Of a stretch of DNA of 64,000 nucleotides, positions 24,601 to 34,900 are shown in pieces. This stretch comes from Arcuatula senhousia. Lineage: Eukaryota > Mollusca > Bivalvia > Mytilida > Mytilidae. Numbering within the stretch: the stretch's first letter is position 1; each line of letters opens with the position of its first letter. The stretch spans positions 15,617,001 through 15,681,000 of the forward strand of contig OZ020309.1 of the NCBI GenBank assembly GCA_963971305.1, read 5' to 3'. Under the pieces are notes generated by a model that worked only from the letters and a program-made list of their open reading frames with translations, had not been told where the DNA came from and ran no database searches. A program made the translations under genes and the position numbers.

Positions 24601-27600
24601 AAGGGAGATAATATTTAAAAAAAACCTTTAGGTATGTGCATGCTCTAATATCTTAGTACAAAGTAAATCAACTTGCTCATATGTGAAATTAACTATACCT
24701 CATCTTCTGCCAAATAGACAAGGTCTGCTTTGCATATAGTAAGGGTGGTTGTCATTCTCTTACTTCCCAAATCTTTATCTCCCCTTTCATTAATAAGTCT
24801 TTGCACATAAGACAAAAATTCACTGGATTCTGAGAGTCTACAAGGTAAGATATGTTTAAATAATAGAATATTATCATGATTATAGCTCAATACAGTGTAA
24901 AAATATTCCACATACTAGTAATTATGGTCAAAAGCATGATTTTCAATATGTTGCGTCCATACAAACTTATATTCGGTTTACCTATAAAAGGATGTCTATT
25001 ATCTCAATTTGGGATTAATGTTAATGAGCTGCAGCTCATAGTCTAAAGTAGCACTTTTATAATAACCATGCAAAAAGCAATTCATGGGTGGAAAGCCTAC
25101 ACCACTTTATTTTTTATATGTTACTCCTACTAGCACCCTGATTCGATATTTTGTACTCTTTTTCCAAACAAGCCTTGGTCCTGAGAGAAAAAAAATATAT
25201 AGAATGCATTGGGAAATTGTTAGAAAGGGAGATAACTCTTAAAACTGTCAATAATTTCAATAGAAACCATTGTAACAAAATGGCAAGATTTCTCCCAGGA
25301 CCAGACAGTTATGAGCAAATTGTTATTCATTTCTTAGTTTGTATACTTTGAACTATCTTTTGTTAAAAATAAACCACTGTAGCTTTTTTATCGATGAATC
25401 GATCACTTTTCTTCAATTTTGCATGATTCTTAGGTGGAGTACTACTTAATTGATCTTCAATGTTCGTTGCAAAACACCGGCAAAATTGGGTGAAGTTTAT
25501 TAGATTATCCATGCATTTACTAGCTTATTGATATTGTGTTATGTATATGCTCATTCCACATTATATGTCATTATTTCAGCTAAAATAGTACTTTAAATAG
25601 GGGTGCAGAGCAGACTCTGCCTCATCTCTGTCTCCACCATAAAATGATTCCACCACTTGATCCCATTCCATTCCTGTATGGTCCATGAGTTTTTTTTTGG
25701 AGTTTCCTAAACTCTTTAATATCCTGGCATGCCTGTATAATGAACATTATATACAATTATAAAACTTGATCGAGCAGAGATATAGGTATTGCCACAGGGC
25801 AGGGTTCACCACAGGCTATTCAAGAGTAGTGCACCTCTATTCTTGACTTTGTTTCCCCACCCTTGAAATTTGAGCTCCATTATCTTAAGTTTAACTTATC
25901 TTTTAACATGTTTAAACAATAGCATATAGCGTTTTTATATGGAAAATGTTTGAATAAAGTGACTTACAGCCATCACACAAGTGGGAAAACAAAACAACCA
26001 AGACTGATAACATCATTATAAATTAATAGATACTAAATACTGCACTAATTAAAACTTTTTATAAGTAAGGAAACTTAGGTTCATCATCAGATTTGCATCA
26101 CCCTAATGGATTGTGAACTGTGATGCTGCATTTTCAATGGAAGTGTCCTAACTATATAATCCTAAATGGTCTGCAAAATCTGAGATATTCTTCTATGTAT
26201 CCGAAATATCAGTTACTTTGCTTTTTTAATAATTAGGGAAAAGAAAACAAACTAGAGTTGTACGGAGTATTTAATTTGATTGATGACTAAATCAAATTAT
26301 CTCCCCTCATAGACATATTTTCAAAAATATCTTGCTGTCCAATCACAATACAATATTTCGAAATCCATTTCACCATTTAGGAGGAGTTGCCCTTATGATA
26401 AATGGACAGACAAAAGGATAGACAGATGGAGAGACAGGGTGACGTCCGATTCCTAAAACTTATAGTTTGAGTAGCAATAAGCTCGGGTAAAGGTTCTGAC
26501 AGCAAAATTTAATTCAAACATACCTGTTGTAGTTCATCTAAGGACCAATCCTTCTGGATAACTTTTCCCAAGAGACAATCTAGAGTGTCTTCCTCTATTG
26601 TCATAACAGCTCTCCATGGCCCCACACCTTCATATGTGAAGCTTTGGTTCATTGGCTTTTTCTTAAAATATACAGGTATAAGTGCCTTTATTACTATTTA
26701 GCAAAAAATGTTAAGATTAAAACAAATTAATATGTGAAGGTTTCTTTGGACATATTGTTTCACCTCCTCTTTTTGTTATATAATTGCCATAAAAATTGTA
26801 ATAATAAAGTTCCCATGTAATATGTTTTTATATATGTTAGGTATAAATAAAAGGAATATTTGAAAAAAAATATATACAAAAACTCACATTATTTACCCTC
26901 AACTAATTAAAGACAAATCTAAATACAAGTTACTTGATCCCCTGTCATAAAATATAACATAACCATAAAGTAGTATGGGCATGTTTACTCCCCCCCCCCT
27001 TTTTCCAAAAAAAGTTTTGGTAAGCTTAAGCACAAAGTAGATCTGAGCAAGTGTTTTTTTCCTACCTATGGTTATCCAAGCTCTGATGGTTGGTGATACA
27101 ATAAATTACAGATATTATGTAATTACTTATAATTTTTTTGATGTACCTGATTTTTGATAGGGCCGGCTTATGACATTTTTCATGGAAGCTGAATGTATGA
27201 TGTAGTATCTGTTGAGAATTTGGTGTTATTTATCTAAGACCAAAAGTTTCTCAAATGGAAAGTTACACTAAAAATCTATGTTATGGAGAAAATAATTAAA
27301 ATATTTGGGTATTGGGTCATGTACACTTATAGAACAAACTTTATGTTTATATGCAAACCAAGTGCTAATTCTATGAGCTTTTAATATTGCATATTAAGGG
27401 TTTCATTGATTAATTTTGAATTTTCATGACATCATTTGTAAACTTACTTTGATCTTCTGATCTTTCAAATCTCCATTTTCATACATCTTAAATATCTGTA
27501 CTATTTTGGTGTAACACTTTTCTGCCATCATGGCTATATTAATCAAAGGCTGGTAACTCCTTATCTCCTAGAAGAATAATTATATTTCATTTTTAACAAG

Positions 27601-30600
27601 CGGTTCCGAGAAGTTGAATAGCTTGCATGAATTTCATTGTCATTTAGAAAAATGTCAAAAGCTGATTATTTAATACTGTCAAATTGTTGTTAAGTTAATA
27701 TTTCCTGCTTGATCTACCTTCAATTTTATACATATATAACAACTGCCAGTTTATTGGCAGATAAAAAAAATTCCAAATTAGTTATATAAAAGATAACTTA
27801 AAGATTAAACATACCAAGTTGGGTTTCAATTGGCTCAGTTGTTTCTGAGAAGAGAACCTTGTTTGTATTAAATTATATGTAAAAATGTTGGATTATTTTC
27901 AATTATGATGCATGAATAATAACGCTTAAATACTCAAAAACAGAAAAAAAAAATAAACCATCTTATCTACAGTTAGTGATAATTTTCTGTAAAATCCTTA
28001 TAAAACTGACATATATACTTTTGTGACCTTGAACTTCACCTAAATGACCTAGAAGTACATTTAAGGTCAATTTATAGTAAAATGATTTACTTTGGCTTGT
28101 GTTATTAGAAGCTGCACCAAAAATATGGTTACCTGCCTATTTTATGGGATTTCACAAGGATATCTGATTTTTGCTAAATTGGTAAATATAAAGGAGCTGA
28201 ACATTTTTGGGAAGAATTTCTATATCTTGAATGGTTTTTGGTGTTTTTGCAAAAAAAAAGACTGCTGGTCTCCCTGTTCTATTATGAGTAACAGAAGCCA
28301 TGTTTTTTTTCTACAGACTGCTTTTATTCCTTAATTCCTGAATGGAAAAGTGGGTTTTATATTATATTTCTGCACCAATTACCTTATTTGTAGGTAAAAG
28401 TCTACTGATGACTTCCCGCCATCTTTTTATCTCATTTACATCAGTGAGTCTGTTTGTAGTCTTTATCTTTATCTGTCTTCTAAACAGCTGAATCTATAAA
28501 AAATAATATTAAAACTGATTAAATTTAATAGAACTTCAATGTACGTAATTAACATATTATTCAAATATAAATTAAAAAAAAAAGAAAATTGCATATATTA
28601 CTACAAACAACACAGATCTAGTTTTATTTCATATGTAACATTAAATTTGATTTGGTGTCTATATATTTTATGGTTTTTTTTCGATGACATGATTAGAATG
28701 TCACATGGCCAGTGTCATACGTAAAGGCCTTTGAATAACATGTTCAAGAATGGAATTCGTAACTCATTATATGTAATACAAAAACAGATTTTTAATTATT
28801 ATTAAGTCCCCCAAACAAATTTTGGGGACTAATTGTTTTTGCATCTTGTTTTGGGGACTTTGTGACTTGCTTGCAATTATAGTTAATACTTGTTATTACA
28901 TGTACATGTATCATATTTTCTTACTAATTATGCAGACTTTCAGTTACAGAAACTTCATAAATTTTGTAAAATATATTTGCAGGTGTCTCAAATTTACTAT
29001 TAAAGTTCTTAAGAAATATAAACTGTTTAATATATCATGTTCATTTTCTCACCAAATCAAAATTTGTCATTGATTTGACAAAATGCCCAACGTCATTATG
29101 TTTTTTGGCCACCATTAAACACTCTTCATTGGACAGTTCAACATATATTTTGGCCATGACAGTACCTCGCTTAAGCTTTTCCATTGCAGTTCTAAAAATT
29201 ATACAACAAAAAAAAAAACAATACAAAAGAAAATGTTGACATGCTAGGGGGATAATCTGATAAAGGAGCTAAAATGAACATTTATCTAACATATTTTAAA
29301 CCATTTAAGGTAGATGGGGTGTCTATCACTGTTTGCACATCTATCATAACTTTTAATTTTATATTGCTAGTTATTCTAATTGATATCTATTCGGCTAGGT
29401 AAACATCAAAATGTATAATTACAACAAAAATTTGGATAAAACTCACCTTCTTCGTGAATTTCATATTTTCCTGTACTTTTTAAGGGGAGATAATTTGTAT
29501 AGAAATAATAGGGAAAAAGCACATTTTTCAATTTTTCCAAAAATTTTGCTGGTGAACTTTATTTTTTATTTAGTATATTTAAGAATGAATACAAAGCAAA
29601 AATTTTCACAATTTTTTAGAAAAATCTATGGAGTATATTTTCTTAGATGAAGAAAATTTGAATTTTCCCTATTGATCCTATATTAAAAGTACCAAAATCA
29701 TGCATTTTTCAAAGTCATTTTTACAAAAATTCCTCTGGTGAACTTTTAATTTTTTAATCGAAATTTAAAGTACTATTCTAGAGCTAACTGTGGCTAAAAT
29801 TAAAAAAAAATTCTATGGATAAATATTTAGACACCCCATCTACCTTAAGATAGGGCAAAACAAAAATTGAATATATTTCCAGATTTACAGCGATTGATGT
29901 ATTTTTTCATATAATGGCTGTTACACAAAAATTAATTATTGGTGTGTTGAAAAAAAAGTCTCTTGACAATGCATTTTGCTTATATACTTTTCTGGGAAAA
30001 TCATTCCTTTTATATACCAGTTATATATTTTTATGGACATTCAGTATTAAGTTTTGGATAGCTAAATTTTCATCTGATCATCATATCCTCCATACCTTTG
30101 TTACTGGCAATAGACTAATCAATAAAGATATCAACACATCCTAAATAATTCTAATAGTATACTACCTGAGGTGATTTCCACCAAGACAAACAAAATGGTA
30201 TTGTTCCAAGCACTCAGAATCGAAGTCATTTAGTGGGGTATTTGGCAAAAACAATGCCAGTGGTTGTGGTGCAACAGTTGTAGTTGCCTCAAGTTCTTTT
30301 TTGATCTACAAATACATTTAAAATGCAAATAAGTAACAATTACATGTACTTAAGCTGACATTAATTTTATTACACCATGGTGTCCCTTAATATTTGTCCT
30401 TAATTAAAAGATGTATTTTTAAAATATTGCACATAATTTTCATATGAAGATATAATCATTTATACCTCGCCACACAAAGTGGCGAGATATATTATGTTAT
30501 GCCCTGACGGTTTGGTTCGGTGTCCGTCCATCTGTCCCCTGAAAGTTTCCAGATAATATAACTTAAAACCGCATTGCAGCAGGTCAATAAAATTTTTCAC

Positions 30601-31294
30601 AGTTACATGTATTTATCATGATTAAATACAATGTAGCCCCGGCCCTCTCTAAAGCATTGGGATAAAAAAATACAAATGTAATGATATTTAATTACAGGAT
30701 TTTTTTTAAGAGAAAATTGCAAGTTATTACTGACTGACACACTTCTTCAGAACAAATTTTCAGTGATCCATTCTTATTCTATTAAGAACAATAAAATACA
30801 TTAAGATTGTAATTATTAAGATCAATGTAATTATTAAGATTGTAACAATCATTATACCTGTTCCACAAATGCTTCATCAATATCCCTTAATCTAATTTCC
30901 TCTGGACATTCAGCAATATTCTCAATTTTTACTGTGAATATTCCTGTAAAATTAATAAACATTATTATTGAAGCTAGTTACTAGGTCTAGTAAGAGTATA
31001 TGTATAAGAGGGCTTAATTTAGGATTTTTGACAAGAAGAAGTTACAGACTTCTCCTTATCCTAATTATGCTCATAATAACCATGCATATATGAAATTTAA
31101 AAATTTTGAAATATTTTGTAAAGTTTTGATATCTAGCACCATTTTTGAGCTATTTTTAGAACAAATGTCAATTTAATCTCAACTGCACCAAGTTTACCTT
31201 CAACCATTTTATCCTTTATTTGCCTTTCTTTGTCTGGTTTGTAAGCATCTATGCTTCCTATGATAGGAGGGATTTTCTTTAATAATGTTGTTGT
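21373..31294 (-). CDS. ParB/sulfiredoxin-like domain protein, 11 exons, 5' end missing
   Basis: I assembled eleven exons by eye with GT-AG borders and matching phases: 31294-31198, 30943-30858, 30305-30166, 29191-29053, 28493-28383, 27567-27448, 26661-26524, 25732-25592, 24837-24699, 23672-23510 and 21668-21373 (stop at 21373-21375). They give about 522 residues. Residues about 40-150 resemble a ParB-type fold: a first block IRLRDIDEAFVEQ, then PLALFL, then GGNH (103-106) with R108, TVMAKIYVELSNEE and a following helix. GGNHxR is like the DGNHR signature of ParB/sulfiredoxin proteins. The rest is unrecognised, helical and charged. Exon 8 holds a one-base frameshift. No ATG exon is found upstream of exon 1. 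It is divergent from the GHTHED gene in the same inverted-repeat unit, which suggests an element-encoded DNA-binding or nucleotide-hydrolysing protein (inference). Confidence 0.7.
22300..22425. repeat. long perfect-stem hairpin, nested palindromes
   Basis: The outer stem pairs ACTTTCCTTTTTGATACTAT at 22311-22330 with its inverse near 22392-22413. Nested inside are GTATCAG...CTGATAC and, at the tip, GTCCTACGGGAC. The hairpin is about 125 nt with few bulges. It lies in the last intron of the ParB-like gene. Similar architecture with unrelated sequence occurs at 43852-43972 and 62361-62478. Confidence 0.8.
22450..22624. mobile_element. hAT-like MITE, CAG ends, AGTAT duplication
   Basis: The left end is CAGGGGCGTATCCAG and the right end CCTGGATCCTCCACTG, with long G and C runs next to the ends. 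AGTAT flanks both sides (22445-22449; 22625-22629). Ends of the form CAG-GGATCC are common in hAT-type MITEs; a 5-bp duplication is shorter than the usual 8 bp. Confidence 0.65.
22739..23456 (+). repeat. dispersed AGCTCACCTGGGCC...GGCTCCTGGGAGCC repeat, full copy
   Basis: Begins AGCTCACCTGGGCCGAAAG, then GTCCGTCGTTGTCGTCC, includes repeated GTCAGATGACCC blocks (about 23085, 23250), and ends GCGATTCAGGCTCCTGGGAGCC then TCTTGTTTT. Related copies are at 35405-36013 (+), 61262-61918 (+, diverged) and 31338-31400 (minus, right end only). It is non-coding. The type is unknown to me, but it is a high-copy kind of repeat in bivalves. Confidence 0.65.
24485..24620. repeat. fragment of the inner TTAA MITE family
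   Basis: Matches about 20280-20420 (AAATGATGAAAG..AAACAG, GGCCACATGAC, AAGGGAGATAAT in order). It has no ends of its own. Confidence 0.5.
25592..25732 (-). pseudogene. exon 8 of ParB-like gene with frameshift in an A9 run
   Basis: The acceptor (TTCATTATACAG) ends at 25733 and the donor GTACTA begins at 25591. The exon is 141 bp, whereas its neighbours require a length of 2 mod 3. The upstream half reads ACQDIKEFRKLQKK in phase 0. The downstream half reads LMDHTGMEWDQVVESFYGGD in the frame one base over. The switch falls in nine A residues (plus-strand T run 25690-25698). One extra base there explains both the length and the frame change. It could be a real mutation or a homopolymer sequencing error. 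Confidence 0.65.
29053..30943 (-). CDS. exons 2-4 of the ParB-like gene: the recognisable domain
   Basis: Exon 2 (30943-30858) carries the RLRDIDEAFVEQ block. Exon 3 (30305-30166) carries APQPLALFLPN and ends within LGGNHL plus two bases. Exon 4 (29191-29053) completes the arginine codon and continues TAMEKLKRGTVMAKIYVELS. The junction phases (1, 0, 2) close exactly. In ParB-like proteins the same order is found: a segment listing residues to avoid or include, a P-L strand, an R/H-containing signature, then an alanine-rich helix and a strand. The missing second arginine of the classic ERR/NHR signature is replaced by the L-R spacing GGNHLR. Confidence 0.65.
29305..29848. mobile_element. TTAA-flanked MITE with 17-bp perfect TIR
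   Basis: TTAA (29305-29308) plus GGTAGATGGGGTGTCTA; at the right TAGACACCCCATCTACC plus TTAA (29845-29848). It lies in an intron of the ParB-like gene. A fragment of the same family (to ACACCCCATCT) lies at about 31500-31628. Confidence 0.75.
30466..30620. repeat. dispersed repeat beginning CTCGCCACACAAAGTGGCGAG
   Basis: A short stem (CTCGCCAC..GTGGCGAG) is followed by ATATATTATG and GTCCGTCC text. The design is like the repeat at 63928-64000 (CCCCGC..AAACAAAGTTTGGGG then TATATAGG, GTCTGTCCGTC). Non-coding, unknown type, in an intron. Confidence 0.4.
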
Positions 31295-31932
31295 CTGTAA
31301 AAAAATTTAAAAATATTAAGACCTATAAGTTATAACAAGATGCCCCCAAGGAGCCTGAATCGCTCACCTTATTCAAACTTTAAAGTTGTTAACATTTAAT
31401 TAAAGCATATTTTTTTCACTCTATACAAATAGGTTAAAGCGATGAATAACTGGTACTACTTAAGGCCATAAACTCTTTCGCATCTAAATACATGTATATA
31501 AGCCTGTTCTACAAAAATTCTCGTAGTGAAGTTTTTATTTTATTATTGAGATTTAAAGTACCAGTCTAGGACTAACTGTGGTCAAAATTTATGAAAATTC
31601 TATGGATAACTTTTTAGACACCCCATCTATGAGAATAGATGGGTTTTGACATTTTGCTGCATCAGGGAACACAGAGTGGAAAACATTATTGTCTGGCAAG
31701 TTGGAGTAAAGGTTTTGATGAAAGATGGCATTTTTGTATTTGTAACTTTACAATTGGACAGCGAATTTACTTTAATTGATTTAAATATGATACCATATAT
31801 GATTTTGAAATGCAATAAATTTCAGATGCCGGTGGAGTGAGTTATAAAATCAAATTCATTTAGTTTTTTTTCAGTTTTGTCTTTCCTGACAAACTACATT
31901 TGTTTCTTTGAAAATGTCTTTTATTATTTCAG
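31295..31932. other. junction between the two divergent genes, no first exons found
   Basis: This interval should hold the 5' exons of both genes if they are complete. It contains instead a right-end fragment of the 22739-type repeat (31338-31400, minus), a fragment of the 29305-type MITE (about 31500-31628) and 31640-31860 with a short open frame on each strand that matches neither gene. No TATA box or ATG exon joins in phase to either neighbour. Confidence 0.5.
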
Positions 31933-34900
31933 GTATTCCTTCATATGCTCCCAGTTGGCCATACCCATGAGGTAAGTTTTGATTTTTTTTGCTTATTACT
32001 AAATGTTAATCATGACTGATGAGATACAATCATGAATGTACAAAATATAGTCATTGCCCTAAAATACATGTACATGTAAAGAATTTATATGGGGGAGTCA
32101 TAGAATCAGGAAAAAATGTGAGGTTTACGAATCATTTCTGGCCTGTTTTGTGGCGAGTCCAAACACATTCTATATTTAAGGGCAATGATTTATATATTTT
32201 GTTTTTTCTGTAATCATTAAAGAAATGGTTTCCATTTATGTGTTAAGCTAAAATCACTGAATTTTAGCGAGACAAATTTGACAGAATACGTTGCCTTTTG
32301 AATTAACTTAGGGAACCAGTAAGCAGTTAAATTGTGCATTGAGACTGTGGAATAGGGAACCAAAACCTTTATTAGGTCAGTGTCCAAATTAACATTGTGC
32401 TCTATCCAACCCCCTTTATTTGGTCAAAAAATTACCTCATTGCAGGATAAAAGCTAGGCTTTATCTGATACTTTGATCATTTAAAATACATGCATAATTC
32501 ATAGTTGATAGTCACAAGACAAATAGGCACAATTAGATAAATTATTGACTGTTGTACTGAGATGATCATTTCATGAATTTCTCTATTGTAATACTGTAAC
32601 AACATTGTAATATTGTTGCAATTTCTATGGGTTTTTCTGTGTAACCCTCTATAAATAAAGAATTTTACTTACTATTGTGATTCAAAACAATTTGGGTGAT
32701 TGTTTCTAATGCTACAGACGCCTAACATCTCTGATTACACTCTTACGAATCAATAAATTAAGATGCAGAAGATTTTTTACATAACATTTCTTTAGAAGGC
32801 TAAAAATTATTAATGTTGTGTATTATTGATATTTTATATTATTAGGATGTTGATGCAATGTTCCACAGTATTGCAGAAGTACTGAAAGTAGACATAATAA
32901 CATTTAAAGGTAATTTGACCCTCAAGTTTAACCTATTTCATATGTAATACAGTAAAAGTATATATATACACATTTTGAAGAAAGGAATGTTTGGTTTTAA
33001 TTAACATTGTTTGTATATCTATCCTACCTCCAATAAGAAATGGCCTTAGTGATTGGTTATTTGATGTCACATGAAGACTAATATATTCTATACGGGGAAA
33101 GTAAGTTTTATACAGGGTCAGTAGAATTTTTACATTATTGATAGAACAAAAAAGTGGCTTGATTTTACAGATATTTTTATGAATCTAAATGGTAAACACT
33201 GTCAGTAGGATATATTTGTTACAGAGGCAGTAACTGACCTAGTATACTAAATAGCGCTCACCCCCATATAAATTGTACTGACTGTATTTTCTATACTAGG
33301 TCATTTACTGCCTCTGTAACTAATAATGTCTGTCTAATTTGCCACGGACTGTAATGAACTACTCCACAAGTAGCCAGGAGAACCAATGGTCTGGGGTTGT
33401 CTTGAAAATTGATTATAAATGAATCATTTGAAAGATTTTTTGGATTCTCTTTACAGATCTTCTTGAACAAATAAAAAAAGTTGCATTTATCAAAGAAGCA
33501 AGAAACATCGGAACAATATGGAATGTGAAGACTTGGTTAGAACCTTGTATGGCTGGAAGCCATAGTTTTAATGATTGTTTTCACATACACATACATGAGA
33601 ATAATAGAGGTAGTTTTAAAGATTTAGTTTATAAAAATAAAATCCCTAGGACATTCTTAGTAGATGCATCTTTTAAAAAGTGTTTTAATGAACATGAATT
33701 ACAAAAAAATGATAGAAGGTTAACATTTTTTATCAAGTTTTAGTACTTTTATCAATCAGATAATGATTTTGTAATAATGGTAATTGATCATTTAAAGTAA
33801 CCCGCTGGACTAAAACTTTTTCTGAACTTAGACATGGTGCAGTGCTTGAAAATCATGCAAATTCTGTATTTGTTACTTGTCCTTATGAAAATTAATGGTC
33901 AGATTAGTATTGAAAAGCATTAATCTGTTTTGTGATAAGGGCCTAATTTAACGATCGTGTATTTAACTACATTAACTTATTTACTCATCATCTTGAATTT
34001 ATAGGCAAAATAGTATGGCACTATAAAAAATGGACCAGATGTAAATGGCTACCAGACAGGGAAGATGAAACGACATTCATGTTAGAAAATGATAAAGATG
34101 GAATTGAAATATTCAAGGTATTGTAGAATTTTAAGATAGACTTATTTAAGCAACTCATCATATCTAATGAGGTTGAAGTATTTAACATGCCTTTAAATAT
34201 AGATATACGATATTTAATCAAAGCAAGTTGTTGATGTTCTAAATATACAAAAAAGATACTCGTGTCATGTAACACAATAGTATTGGCTCATAATATAATT
34301 GAAAATTATGACTTGTCTTCCTAATTTTCGGCATCTAGAGTGTCTGATGAAGGTTAATCCAGAAAAGCGCTTCACACACAGTGAAATATAACTTTTGATT
34401 ATCCTATATTGTGGATCTTGTCTTTTTGACATATATTCCATATTCTATCTTTTTTAATAGTATGGTTCTACAACTCTGAACTATGAATTGAAAATTTTGT
34501 GATGAATTTGATATTACTCATCAAATGTTGTAATTTTTCAAATGAAAACCTTTAGTTTAAACATTTTTTTTTTCCAGGAAACAATAATCATTCATACATA
34601 TTACTATAGCATTTATACATAGAAATTGGAACAATTAAAAATGAAAACCTTAATGTCATATACAGAAATAAGGATTTTTTTTAAATAAAAAACTTTTTTA
34701 TTTAAAATTCCATGATATGAATTAAATTGTTTTTTTAAATAGCAAGCACCACCAGAAGGGAACCCAGGTATTGTTCTTCCCACATGGACAGATGAGTTAC
34801 TGAAACAAATTCAGCACACGGGAAAAAAACTAATTGCAAGTGGGCTCCTGACAGAAGAAGAGAAAGAATGGTGGAATGACACAGATATCCACAAGTTTAA

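Noticed and set aside
31646..31840. 64-codon frame just upstream of the GHTHED exon
   Set aside because: No ATG, no phase-compatible donor to 31933, and no match to the family's upstream block.
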